Assembly: GCA_947244675.1 (NCBI GenBank)
Contig: CAMXLV010000040.1
Span: 1 to 13,027 of the forward strand
Source: an uncultured Clostridium sp.
GTDB lineage: Bacteria; Bacillota_A; Clostridia; TANB77; CAG-508
Reading direction: 5' to 3'
Length of the DNA: 13,027 nucleotides
Below are positions 7,173-13,027 of this stretch, piece after piece. Both the position numbers and the translations under genes were made by a program. Position 1 is the stretch's first letter, and every line of letters begins with the position of its first letter. The notes beneath the pieces were generated by a model. That model did not search any database. It was not told the DNA's origin and was given only the letters and a program-made list of their open reading frames with translations.

Positions 7173-8237
7173 ATGAATCAATTAATCATTCTTGTTGAAA
7201 AACTAAAGGCATTACAATTGATAGATATACTAATAGCGATAGCAATTATTTTAATTTTTAGAATTTTTAGTGGAACCATTTCATATATCATTATTAGAAT
7301 GTTTAAAATAAAAGAAAAGAAAGCTAAAAAAATAAAAGAAAGTGCATTTTATAGTCCACTTAAAATATTTATTATCCTATTAGGATTTTACTTAGCAATT
7401 GTATTTTTAAAAGAACCATTGAATTTAAGTGTTGAAGTAATGAAAGTAGCTTACCAGGCATTTGTTATTATTAGTACCATTTCTTTTGCCAAAGGATTAG
7501 CTGCTAGTTTTACGCCAAAATCATCTTTGTATAAAAAACTAAAAGAAAAAACAAGTACAAAAGTAGAAGATTCTATGTTTGACTTTGCCTTAAAAATAAT
7601 TCGAGTAATTATTTATATCATAGCAGGATTTATTGTCATAACTGTATTAGGAATCAACCTAAATGGACTAGTAGCAGGATTAGGAATAGGTGGTGTTATC
7701 ATTACACTAGCAGCACAAGATACAGCTAAAAATATATTTGCTGGGCTGATGGTATTTTTGGATAAGCCATTTATAGTAGGAGATTGGATTCAAGTAGATG
7801 CATTTGAGGGAACTGTTGAAGACATTACTTTTCGAAGTACAAGAGTAAGAACCTTTGAAAATTCAGTTGTTAATATTCCTAATGCCATTATTTCTAATGC
7901 TTCTATCATCAATTGGAGCAAAATGGAAAAAAGAAGATATCGTATGAATTTATGTATTGAATTAGACACACCATTAGAAAAACTAGAAAAATTCCAAAAA
8001 AGAGTGGAAAATATGCTACAAGAAAGAGAAGCAATTTATGATGATTCAATCATTGTTAAATTTGATACAATTACAGATAATGGATTAAACATATTAATTT
8101 GTAGTTACACACAATCTATAGACTATAATAGTTATATAGCACAAAGAGAAGACATCAACTATAAAATTATGAAAATTTTAAAAGAGGAAAACATAGTATT
8201 AGCATATGATACCAAAACCATTCAAGTAAAAAAATAG
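7173..8237 (+). CDS. MscS-family mechanosensitive channel
   Basis: This is probably a small-conductance mechanosensitive ion channel that opens under membrane tension and protects against hypo-osmotic shock. The 354-residue protein has hydrophobic segments at about 18-44, 62-80, 92-112 and 138-160. The family's glycine/alanine-rich pore helix follows (about 164-195, LVAGLGIGGVIITLAAQDTAKN), then the beta-domain signature DKPFIVGDWIQV (197-208) and FENSVVNIPNAIISN, and a cytoplasmic alpha/beta end. The ATG at 7173 is preferred because GGAGG at 7163-7167 serves it; the upstream ATG at 7161 overlaps that ribosome binding site. It follows rpoD by 49 bases with no clear terminator or promoter between, so read-through from the dnaG-rpoD transcript is likely. 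The family assignment is firm; the subfamily (MscS, YkuT or other) is not resolved. Confidence 0.93.
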   Translation: MNQLIILVEKLKALQLIDILIAIAIILIFRIFSGTISYIIIRMFKIKEKKAKKIKESAFYSPLKIFIILLGFYLAIVFLKEPLNLSVEVMKVAYQAFVIISTISFAKGLAASFTPKSSLYKKLKEKTSTKVEDSMFDFALKIIRVIIYIIAGFIVITVLGINLNGLVAGLGIGGVIITLAAQDTAKNIFAGLMVFLDKPFIVGDWIQVDAFEGTVEDITFRSTRVRTFENSVVNIPNAIISNASIINWSKMEKRRYRMNLCIELDTPLEKLEKFQKRVENMLQEREAIYDDSIIVKFDTITDNGLNILICSYTQSIDYNSYIAQREDINYKIMKILKEENIVLAYDTKTIQVKK

Positions 8238-8242
8238 AAACT

Positions 8243-8274
8243 TGGGCATATAGTGTTCGTGCATTATATGCCCA
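8243..8274 (+). terminator. strong hairpin after the MscS gene, likely terminator
   Basis: A perfect 10-bp stem (TGGGCATATA, 8243-8252, with TATATGCCCA, 8265-8274) can extend by four more pairs, including two G-U pairs, to a TCGT loop. The 3' side continues TATTTCAC, so the T tract is short. It sits five bases after the MscS stop codon and three bases before the TTCACA hexamer of the next element. Termination of the dnaG-rpoD-MscS transcript is the simplest reading. Confidence 0.6.
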
Positions 8275-8276
8275 TA

Positions 8277-8297
8277 TTTCACAAAAAAGACACAAAA
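8277..8297 (+). promoter_or_regulatory. tandem hexamer element upstream of the response regulator (copy 2)
   Basis: The element has TTCACA (8278-8283), five A, then GACACA (8289-8294), repeating the element at 2983-3003 with one mismatch in 21. It lies where a -35 region would be, just upstream of a TATAAT at 8304, and no normal -35 box is present. This layout suits an activator of the OmpR/PhoB type, perhaps the regulator encoded directly downstream. The role is inferred. Confidence 0.45.
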
Positions 8298-8303
8298 TAA
8301 AGG

Positions 8304-8309
8304 TATAAT
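8304..8309 (+). promoter_or_regulatory. -10 box of the two-component operon
   Basis: A perfect TATAAT precedes the response-regulator ATG by 25 bases. At 17-base spacing the -35 position reads ACAAAA, far from TTGACA; TTCACA is 20 bases away. The promoter therefore probably depends on an activator bound at the overlapping tandem hexamers. Confidence 0.55.
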
Positions 8310-8334
8310 AGAGCAAAATCGAGGAGGGATAAAA

Positions 8335-9012
8335 ATGCCAAATCAATGTATATTAGTGGTTGATGATGAACAAAGAATGCGAAAATTAATAAAAGATTTT
8401 CTAAAAGCAAAAGGGTATAGCATATTAGAGGCAGAAGATGGAGAAAAAGCTTTAGAAATATTTGAAGAAAACAAAAACAAAATTACCCTTATCTTATTAG
8501 ATGTTATGATGCCAAAGCAAGATGGTTGGTCAGTACTTCGTCAAATTAGGCAAGGATCAAAAGTACCAATCATTATGTTGACGGCAAGAGGAGAGGAACA
8601 AGATGAATTATTTGGATTTGAATTAGGAGTAGACGAATATATAGCCAAACCATTTAGTCCAAAAATATTAGTAGCAAGAGTAGAAGCAATATTAAAAAGA
8701 GCCACCAAAGATACTTCAGAAATCAAAGACTATGCTGGCATTGAAATAGACAAAGAGGGAAGAAGTGTAAAAATAGAAGGAAAACCAATAGAACTTAGTT
8801 TAAGAGAATATGAATTATTAATATACTTAATAGAAAATGAAAACATAGCATTATCAAGAGATAAGATATTAAACAATGTATGGAATTATGATTATTATGG
8901 AGATTCAAGAACGATTGATAGTCACATCAAAAAAATAAGACACAAACTAGGAAAAAGAGGAAAATATATCAAAACCATGAGAGGGGTAGGATATAAATTT
9001 GAGATAAAATAA
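8335..9012 (+). CDS. OmpR/PhoB-family response regulator
   Basis: This cytoplasmic transcription factor is activated by phosphorylation. The 225 residues form a receiver domain (about 4-118) with acidic pocket Asp10/Asp11, phospho-acceptor Asp56 in LLDVMMP, Thr83 and Lys105 in AKPF. A winged-helix DNA-binding domain follows (about 130-225), with the family segments LSLREYELLIYL, YYGDSRTIDSHIKKIRHKLG and MRGVGYKFE at the end. The AGGAGG at 8322-8327 sets the ATG. The histidine kinase gene starts 18 bases after the stop, so the two are a cognate pair in one operon. The tandem hexamers upstream suggest autoregulation. The signal and regulon cannot be read from the sequence; no resistance or phosphate genes are adjacent to guide a specific name. 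Confidence 0.95.
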   Translation: MPNQCILVVDDEQRMRKLIKDFLKAKGYSILEAEDGEKALEIFEENKNKITLILLDVMMPKQDGWSVLRQIRQGSKVPIIMLTARGEEQDELFGFELGVDEYIAKPFSPKILVARVEAILKRATKDTSEIKDYAGIEIDKEGRSVKIEGKPIELSLREYELLIYLIENENIALSRDKILNNVWNYDYYGDSRTIDSHIKKIRHKLGKRGKYIKTMRGVGYKFEIK

Positions 9013-9030
9013 AAAGCAAGGAGAAAAGCA

Positions 9031-10530
9031 ATGGAAAATATGAAAAATGCATTGAAATCAGTAAGAGTAAGGCTTTTTATGACATTATCTTTTGTTATTT
9101 TACTAATTATTCTATTTCTAATATTAGTAAATAGTTTTGTATTTGGGCAATTCTACTTATATAGTAAAACCAAAACATTAAAATCAGTATATGATGTAGT
9201 CAACAATTATTATAATGGTTTTCAAGATATTGATTTAGAAATCCAGCTAGAAAAAATAGCAATTAATAATAACTTTGATATCTTAATAAAAAATGATCAA
9301 AATGTAAACGTATATACATCGAACAAAGACTTTTTCTCAACTTTAGGAGAAATGAGTGAAATGACGAGCAGATTTAATAATAACACAGGAGAAATCATCG
9401 AAAATGATGAAAATTTTACCATAAAAAGAATCAAAGACAACAAAAATGGAATTACCTATGTTTTATTATCTGCTACATTAGATAATGACTATTTACTATA
9501 CATAAGAATACCAATTACATCTATTCAAGACAGTGTAAAAATATCCAATAATTTCTTATACTTAATGGCAGGATTTGCCATTCTAATTGCAGCAGTAATT
9601 GTATCTTATGTATCTAGGAAATTTGGAGATCCTATAGCAGAATTGAATGACATTGCAAAAAAAATGTCCAATTTAGATTTTAGCCATAAATATAGAATTA
9701 CTGATACAGATGATGAAATTAACAATTTAGGAAAAAGCATTAACATCATGTCAGACAAATTAGAAAGAACAATAAAACAGTTAAAAAGAACAAATATTGA
9801 ATTAGAAAAAGACATAGAAGAAAAATCACAAATAGATGAAATGAGAAAAAGTTTCATCTCAGATGTATCACATGAGTTAAAAACACCAATAGCTTTAATA
9901 CAAGGATATAGTGAAGGATTACTAGAAAACGTAAATACAGATGAAGAAAGCAGAAAATTTTATGCAGAAGTTATTTTAGATGAAACCAACAAAATGGATC
10001 GTTTAGTAAAACAATTATTAGAACTAATGAAATTAGAATATGGCAAAAGAGAATTTGAAGACAAAAAATTTGATATAGTAGAGTTAGAAAAAGAAGTAGT
10101 TAGAAAAGCACAAGTTATGTTAGAGGAAAAGCAAGTAAAAATAAAATGGAAAACAACCGATGAAATCAATGTTTTTGCTGATGACTTTTATATCGAACAA
10201 GTAATTAGTAATTACCTAACCAATGCCATAAAACATGTAAAAGAAAAAAACAAAGAAATCTATATAAAAATAGAAAACCATGTAGATATAGAAAAAAACA
10301 AAGTAAGAGTAAAAGTATTTAACACAGGAGAAAATATAGAAGAAGAAAACATAGCAAGAATTTGGAATCGATTTTTTAAAGTGGATGAAGCAAGAAATAG
10401 AAAAGAAGGGGGAAGCGGAATCGGATTATCTTTTGTCAAAGCAATTATGAATAACTATGGAAATAGTTATGGTGTTATTAACAAAGAAAACGGTGTAGAA
10501 TTTTATATAGAGTTAGACTTAAATATCTAA
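9031..10530 (+). CDS. sensor histidine kinase, membrane-bound
   Basis: This is the sensor partner of the preceding response regulator. The 499 residues have a first membrane helix (about 14-38), an extracellular sensing region of about 130 residues with no recognised fold, and a second membrane helix (about 173-194). A HAMP linker follows (about 195-250, with GDPIAELNDIAKKMS). The HisKA domain carries the phosphorylated His281 in SDVSHELKTPIALIQGYSEG. The HATPase_c domain has N box NYLTNAIKHV (Asn398), a D/G1 region at NTGENIEEENIARIW, FFKVDEAR, and the GGSGIGLS loop (460-467). All expected catalytic motifs are present. AAGGAG at 9018-9023 lies seven bases before the ATG. The signal is unknown, but the simple two-helix topology with an external loop points to an envelope or extracellular cue. 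Confidence 0.95.
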   Translation: MENMKNALKSVRVRLFMTLSFVILLIILFLILVNSFVFGQFYLYSKTKTLKSVYDVVNNYYNGFQDIDLEIQLEKIAINNNFDILIKNDQNVNVYTSNKDFFSTLGEMSEMTSRFNNNTGEIIENDENFTIKRIKDNKNGITYVLLSATLDNDYLLYIRIPITSIQDSVKISNNFLYLMAGFAILIAAVIVSYVSRKFGDPIAELNDIAKKMSNLDFSHKYRITDTDDEINNLGKSINIMSDKLERTIKQLKRTNIELEKDIEEKSQIDEMRKSFISDVSHELKTPIALIQGYSEGLLENVNTDEESRKFYAEVILDETNKMDRLVKQLLELMKLEYGKREFEDKKFDIVELEKEVVRKAQVMLEEKQVKIKWKTTDEINVFADDFYIEQVISNYLTNAIKHVKEKNKEIYIKIENHVDIEKNKVRVKVFNTGENIEEENIARIWNRFFKVDEARNRKEGGSGIGLSFVKAIMNNYGNSYGVINKENGVEFYIELDLNI

Positions 10531-10577
10531 AATCGTTATTAGATAGACAAAAGGAAACAGCGAGAGGAGGAAGAAAA

Positions 10578-10760
10578 ATCAGAACGTTAAAGTACACAAC
10601 TTGGCATATAAATATTTTAAGTTGTATTATTTCGATGATGTTAATTTATATCCTAAATAATTTAGTTTTAGAATTTAATTTAGGAAACAAAAAGGCAACT
10701 TTAAAAGCAACTTTTTTAGTCGAGTCAGAAAAAAGCAATATTAGTAGCCAAAAACAATAA
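10578..10760 (+). CDS. possible small membrane protein with ATC in the start position
   Basis: An open frame of 60 codons runs from ATC at 10578 to TAA at 10758. AGGAGG at 10565-10570 sits exactly seven bases before the ATC, ideal for initiation. No ATG, GTG or TTG occurs in this frame between the upstream stop at 10479 and codon 20, where an ATG pair (10635) has no ribosome binding site. The predicted peptide begins with basic and polar residues, has one hydrophobic segment (about residues 11-31, INILSCIISMMLIYILNN) and ends in a charged tail. It starts 47 bases after the histidine kinase stop, as a third gene of that operon would. Either ATC is used as a rare start, or an ATG was lost by one substitution and the gene is decaying. 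I do not recognise the family. Confidence 0.33.
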   Translation: MRTLKYTTWHINILSCIISMMLIYILNNLVLEFNLGNKKATLKATFLVESEKSNISSQKQ

Positions 10761-10777
10761 AATAAGTAAGCTACTAA
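10741..10777 (+). repeat. inverted repeat at the end of the small open frame
   Basis: Perfect 8-base arms TTAGTAGC (10741-10748) and GCTACTAA (10770-10777) enclose 21 bases that contain the TAA at 10758. The large loop and the lack of a T tract make it a poor terminator, although its position, after the two-component operon and before the next promoter, suits one. The rest of the 349-base gap (10531-10879) holds the small open frame and the promoter at 10814-10842. A shorter inverted repeat (ACAACTT 10596-10602, AAGTTGT 10619-10625) lies inside the open frame. Confidence 0.3.
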
Positions 10778-10813
10778 ATTTGATAAAGAGAATAAAATAA
10801 TATTTCAAATTAG

Positions 10814-10842
10814 TTGAAAAAAAAAGAGAAAATGGATATAAT
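10814..10842 (+). promoter_or_regulatory. sigma-A promoter of the CNNM/CorC gene
   Basis: TTGAAA (10814-10819) is followed after exactly 17 bases by TATAAT (10837-10842). Transcription would start near 10849, giving a leader of about 30 bases before the ATG at 10880. This separates the CorC-type gene from the two-component operon. Confidence 0.8.
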
Positions 10843-10879
10843 AAGAACAGGAAAAAACAAAAAGGAGAGTTGAGAATCA

Positions 10880-12199
10880 ATGATATCACAATTAATAATA
10901 CTAGTCATATTAATTGCGTTAAATGCCTTTTTTGCAGCAGCAGAAATAGCATTTATATCGTTAAATGATGCAAGAATTGAAAAACAAGCAAAAGAAGGGA
11001 ACAAAAGAGCTAAGCAAATTGAAAAAATGATAAAATCGCCAAGCAAATTTTTGGCTACCATACAAATAGGAATTACTTTAGCAGGATTTTTATCAAGTGC
11101 TTTTGCATCAGATGCATTTGCTGAAAAATTAGCACCAATGTTAAATCAGATTTTACCAATGATTAGCCTTAGTGTATGGAAAAGTATATCAATCATCATA
11201 ATTACCATTATATTATCATTCTTTACTCTAGTATTTGGAGAATTAGTACCAAAAAGATTTGCTATGAAATACTATGAGAAAATAGCTTTTGCTACAATTG
11301 GGATTATTCGAACTATTTCAATCATAACCTTACCATTTGTTAAATTTTTAACAGTTATAACCAATTGGGTATCCAAACTATTAGGAGTAGGGGAAAATGA
11401 AGAAGAATCTGTAACAGAAGAAGAAATAAAAATGATGATAGACCAAGGAGAAGAAAAAGGAACCATCAAAGAAGAAGAAAAAGAGCTAATCAACAATGTA
11501 TTTGAATTTAATGATATAACCGTATCAGAAATTATGAGACATAGAAAAGACATTTTTGCAGTAGACTTAAACATTAGTAATGAAGAACTATTGCAAGAAT
11601 TATCCAAAGAAGAATATCGTTATAGTAGAATTCCAGTTTATGATGAGACAATAGATGAAATAAAGGGAATATTATATGTTAAAGATGTATTAAAAAACAT
11701 CAACAAAAAAAGTTTCAAAGTAAAAAATGTAATAAAAAATGCTTATTTTATTTCACAGAATCGATTAATTAATGAAGTATTCAAAGAACTACAAAAAAAC
11801 AAAAAACAAATAGCCATCATAGTAGACGAATATGGAGGAACAGCAGGATTAATTACAATGGAAGACATATTAGAAGAACTAGTAGGGGACATTTATGATG
11901 AATATGACAAAGAAGAAAAAGAATATGAGCAAATAGATGGTAACACCTATTTATTGAGTGGAAGTATGACAATTTATGATGTCAATAAAGTACTAAATGC
12001 AGACATTCCAGAAGGAGATTATGATACACTTTCTGGTTATTTACAAGACAAACTAGGAAGGATACCAGAAGAAGAAGAAACACCAATTATTGACACAGAG
12101 AAAATCACCTACAAAATAGAAGAATATGAAGATAAAAGAATTTTAAAAGTAAAAGCTTGTAGAAACAACATAGAAGCCCCAAAAGAAACAGAAGGATAG
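10880..12199 (+). CDS. CNNM/CorC-type membrane protein with DUF21, CBS pair and CorC_HlyC domain
   Basis: This membrane protein belongs to the family often labelled 'hemolysin' and now linked to magnesium or other divalent cation transport. The 439 residues have a DUF21/CNNM transmembrane region (about 1-165). It includes the family segments NAFFAAAEIAFISLN near the N-terminus, SPSKFLATIQIGITLAGF (53-70) and FGELVPKRFAMKY (119-131). An acidic linker follows, then two CBS domains (about 214-275 and 280-340, the second ending DEYGGTAGLITMEDILEELV) and a C-terminal CorC_HlyC domain (about 350-428, GDYDTLSGYL). CBS domains usually bind adenine nucleotides. AAGGAG at 10862-10867 lies 12 bases before the ATG, somewhat long, but no nearer start is available. 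The substrate is inferred from the family only; hemolytic activity should not be assumed. Confidence 0.93.
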   Translation: MISQLIILVILIALNAFFAAAEIAFISLNDARIEKQAKEGNKRAKQIEKMIKSPSKFLATIQIGITLAGFLSSAFASDAFAEKLAPMLNQILPMISLSVWKSISIIIITIILSFFTLVFGELVPKRFAMKYYEKIAFATIGIIRTISIITLPFVKFLTVITNWVSKLLGVGENEEESVTEEEIKMMIDQGEEKGTIKEEEKELINNVFEFNDITVSEIMRHRKDIFAVDLNISNEELLQELSKEEYRYSRIPVYDETIDEIKGILYVKDVLKNINKKSFKVKNVIKNAYFISQNRLINEVFKELQKNKKQIAIIVDEYGGTAGLITMEDILEELVGDIYDEYDKEEKEYEQIDGNTYLLSGSMTIYDVNKVLNADIPEGDYDTLSGYLQDKLGRIPEEEETPIIDTEKITYKIEEYEDKRILKVKACRNNIEAPKETEG

Positions 12200-12211
12200 A
12201 AGGGAAAAAAG

Positions 12212-13027
12212 ATGAAAAAAAGATATATTTTAATCATGGCAATGATTGTATTAATTATAATAGCAGGTATATCATGGATAAGTTACTATATCATAACAGA
12301 GAGTGAAAAAAATTACGAAATAGAACAAGTAAAACAATACAACTATTTCCTTTTAAAACAAAAAGACACATATGGAATTATAGATAAAAAAGGAAACACA
12401 ATTATACCAGCCCAATATAGTGAAATAAAAATACCAAATCCAGAAAAAGGTGTTTTTATATGTTATCAGGGAGAAATTACGAAAGTACTAAATGAAAGAA
12501 AAGAAGAAATACTAACCCAATATGAAAGAGTAGAGCCAATTCGTTTAAAAAACATTGCTAGTGATTTAATGTATGAAAAAAGCATATTAAAATATCAGCA
12601 AGCAGGAAAATTTGGTTTAGTAAGTTTAGAAGGAAAAGAAATTACGAAGCCAATTTATGAGGAAATAGACAGTTTGCCATATAAAGAAGGAGAATTACTT
12701 GTAAAGCAAAATGGAAAATATGGTTTAATCAACATCAAAGGAAAAATATTAATTGAAATAGAATATGATAAAATAGCAGTTGATGAATATTATACAGATG
12801 AAAATCGTTATGAATATGCAGGATACATTGTATCTAATACAACAAAAGAGGGATATCGTTATGGCTATTTAAACCATAGAGAAAAAACCGTATTGGAAAC
12901 AGAATTTAATGAAATTTCAAGAGTAACAGAAATTCATGAGAATGAAAACAATTATTTAATTTGTGCTAAAAATGGGCAATATGGCATATACAAAAATGGA
13001 GAGGAAATTGTAACAAACCAATATCAA
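12212..13027 (+). CDS. membrane-anchored WG-repeat protein, 3' end outside the window
   Basis: The frame is open from ATG 12212 to the window end (272 codons) and continues beyond it. It begins with a short basic leader and one hydrophobic helix (about residues 5-28), an N-terminal anchor or uncleaved signal. Repeats of the WG type follow, in which an aromatic-Gly pair and a hydrophobic stretch precede a Gly-Lys turn. Recognisable units start at DTYGIIDKKGN, GKFGLVSLEGK, GKYGLINIKGK, YRYGYLNHREK and GQYGIYKNGEE. Tyr or Phe replaces the usual Trp. Such repeats are thought to form beta-propeller-like or solenoid binding surfaces. It starts 12 bases after the CorC-type stop codon, with AGAAGGG as ribosome binding site, so the two genes are cotranscribed. 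Most of the protein should lie outside the membrane; its partner is unknown. Confidence 0.85.
   Translation, partial: MKKRYILIMAMIVLIIIAGISWISYYIITESEKNYEIEQVKQYNYFLLKQKDTYGIIDKKGNTIIPAQYSEIKIPNPEKGVFICYQGEITKVLNERKEEILTQYERVEPIRLKNIASDLMYEKSILKYQQAGKFGLVSLEGKEITKPIYEEIDSLPYKEGELLVKQNGKYGLINIKGKILIEIEYDKIAVDEYYTDENRYEYAGYIVSNTTKEGYRYGYLNHREKTVLETEFNEISRVTEIHENENNYLICAKNGQYGIYKNGEEIVTNQYQ

Noticed and set aside
10685..10720. Short direct repeat GCAACTTT / GCAACTTTT as a possible attachment site or slippage repeat
   Set aside because: Only 8 bases long, inside the small open frame, with no integrase or mobile-element gene nearby.
10810..11061. Minus-strand frame of 83 codons spanning the start of the CorC-type gene
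   Set aside because: It is antisense to the DUF21 membrane segment and to a consensus plus-strand promoter; no ribosome binding site or homology can be recognised.

Overview
The window looks like chromosomal DNA from a strongly AT-rich Gram-positive bacterium of the class Clostridia, possibly an uncultured gut lineage. The signs are AGA/ATA/AAA-rich codon use, strong AGGAGG-type ribosome binding sites, consensus sigma-A promoters (TTGACA-17-TACAAT; TTGAAA-17-TATAAT), a dnaG-rpoD operon, a stand-alone small alarmone synthetase, and prepilin-like proteins of the 'QGITLI(V/A)LVITI' type. Assignment below class level would be a guess.

Layout. (1) Bases 179-2781 hold two convergent surface-protein genes. 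Both encode prepilin-like N-termini with the cleavage-site glycine at residue 16. They carry different C-terminal domains: one resembles DUF6273, the other is a formylglycine-generating-enzyme (FGE)/sulfatase-modifying-factor type fold. They share a bidirectional terminator. The minus-strand gene carries a one-base frameshift just before its conserved GFRPAL-type end; the displaced end is intact in another frame. (2) Bases 3067-3735 encode a small (p)ppGpp synthetase. (3) Bases 3993-8237 hold dnaG, rpoD (with a long Lys/Glu-rich N-terminal extension) and an MscS-type channel gene. (4) Bases 8335-10530 encode an OmpR-family response regulator and its histidine kinase. They are followed by a small open frame for a one-pass membrane peptide that has an excellent ribosome binding site but an ATC in the start position. 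(5) Bases 10880-13027 hold a CNNM/CorC-type membrane protein with CBS domains and, 12 bases later, a membrane-anchored WG-repeat protein that runs off the window.

How the parts may connect. The alarmone synthetase lies just upstream of genes for primase, a reported (p)ppGpp target in Bacillus, and for the housekeeping sigma factor. A nearly identical 21-base element, with hexamers TTCACA and GACACA in an 11-base tandem, lies upstream of both the synthetase gene and the response-regulator gene. This suggests, but does not prove, that the two-component system controls itself and the alarmone synthetase. No insertion sequence, CRISPR array, tRNA, rRNA or reverse transcriptase gene was seen.
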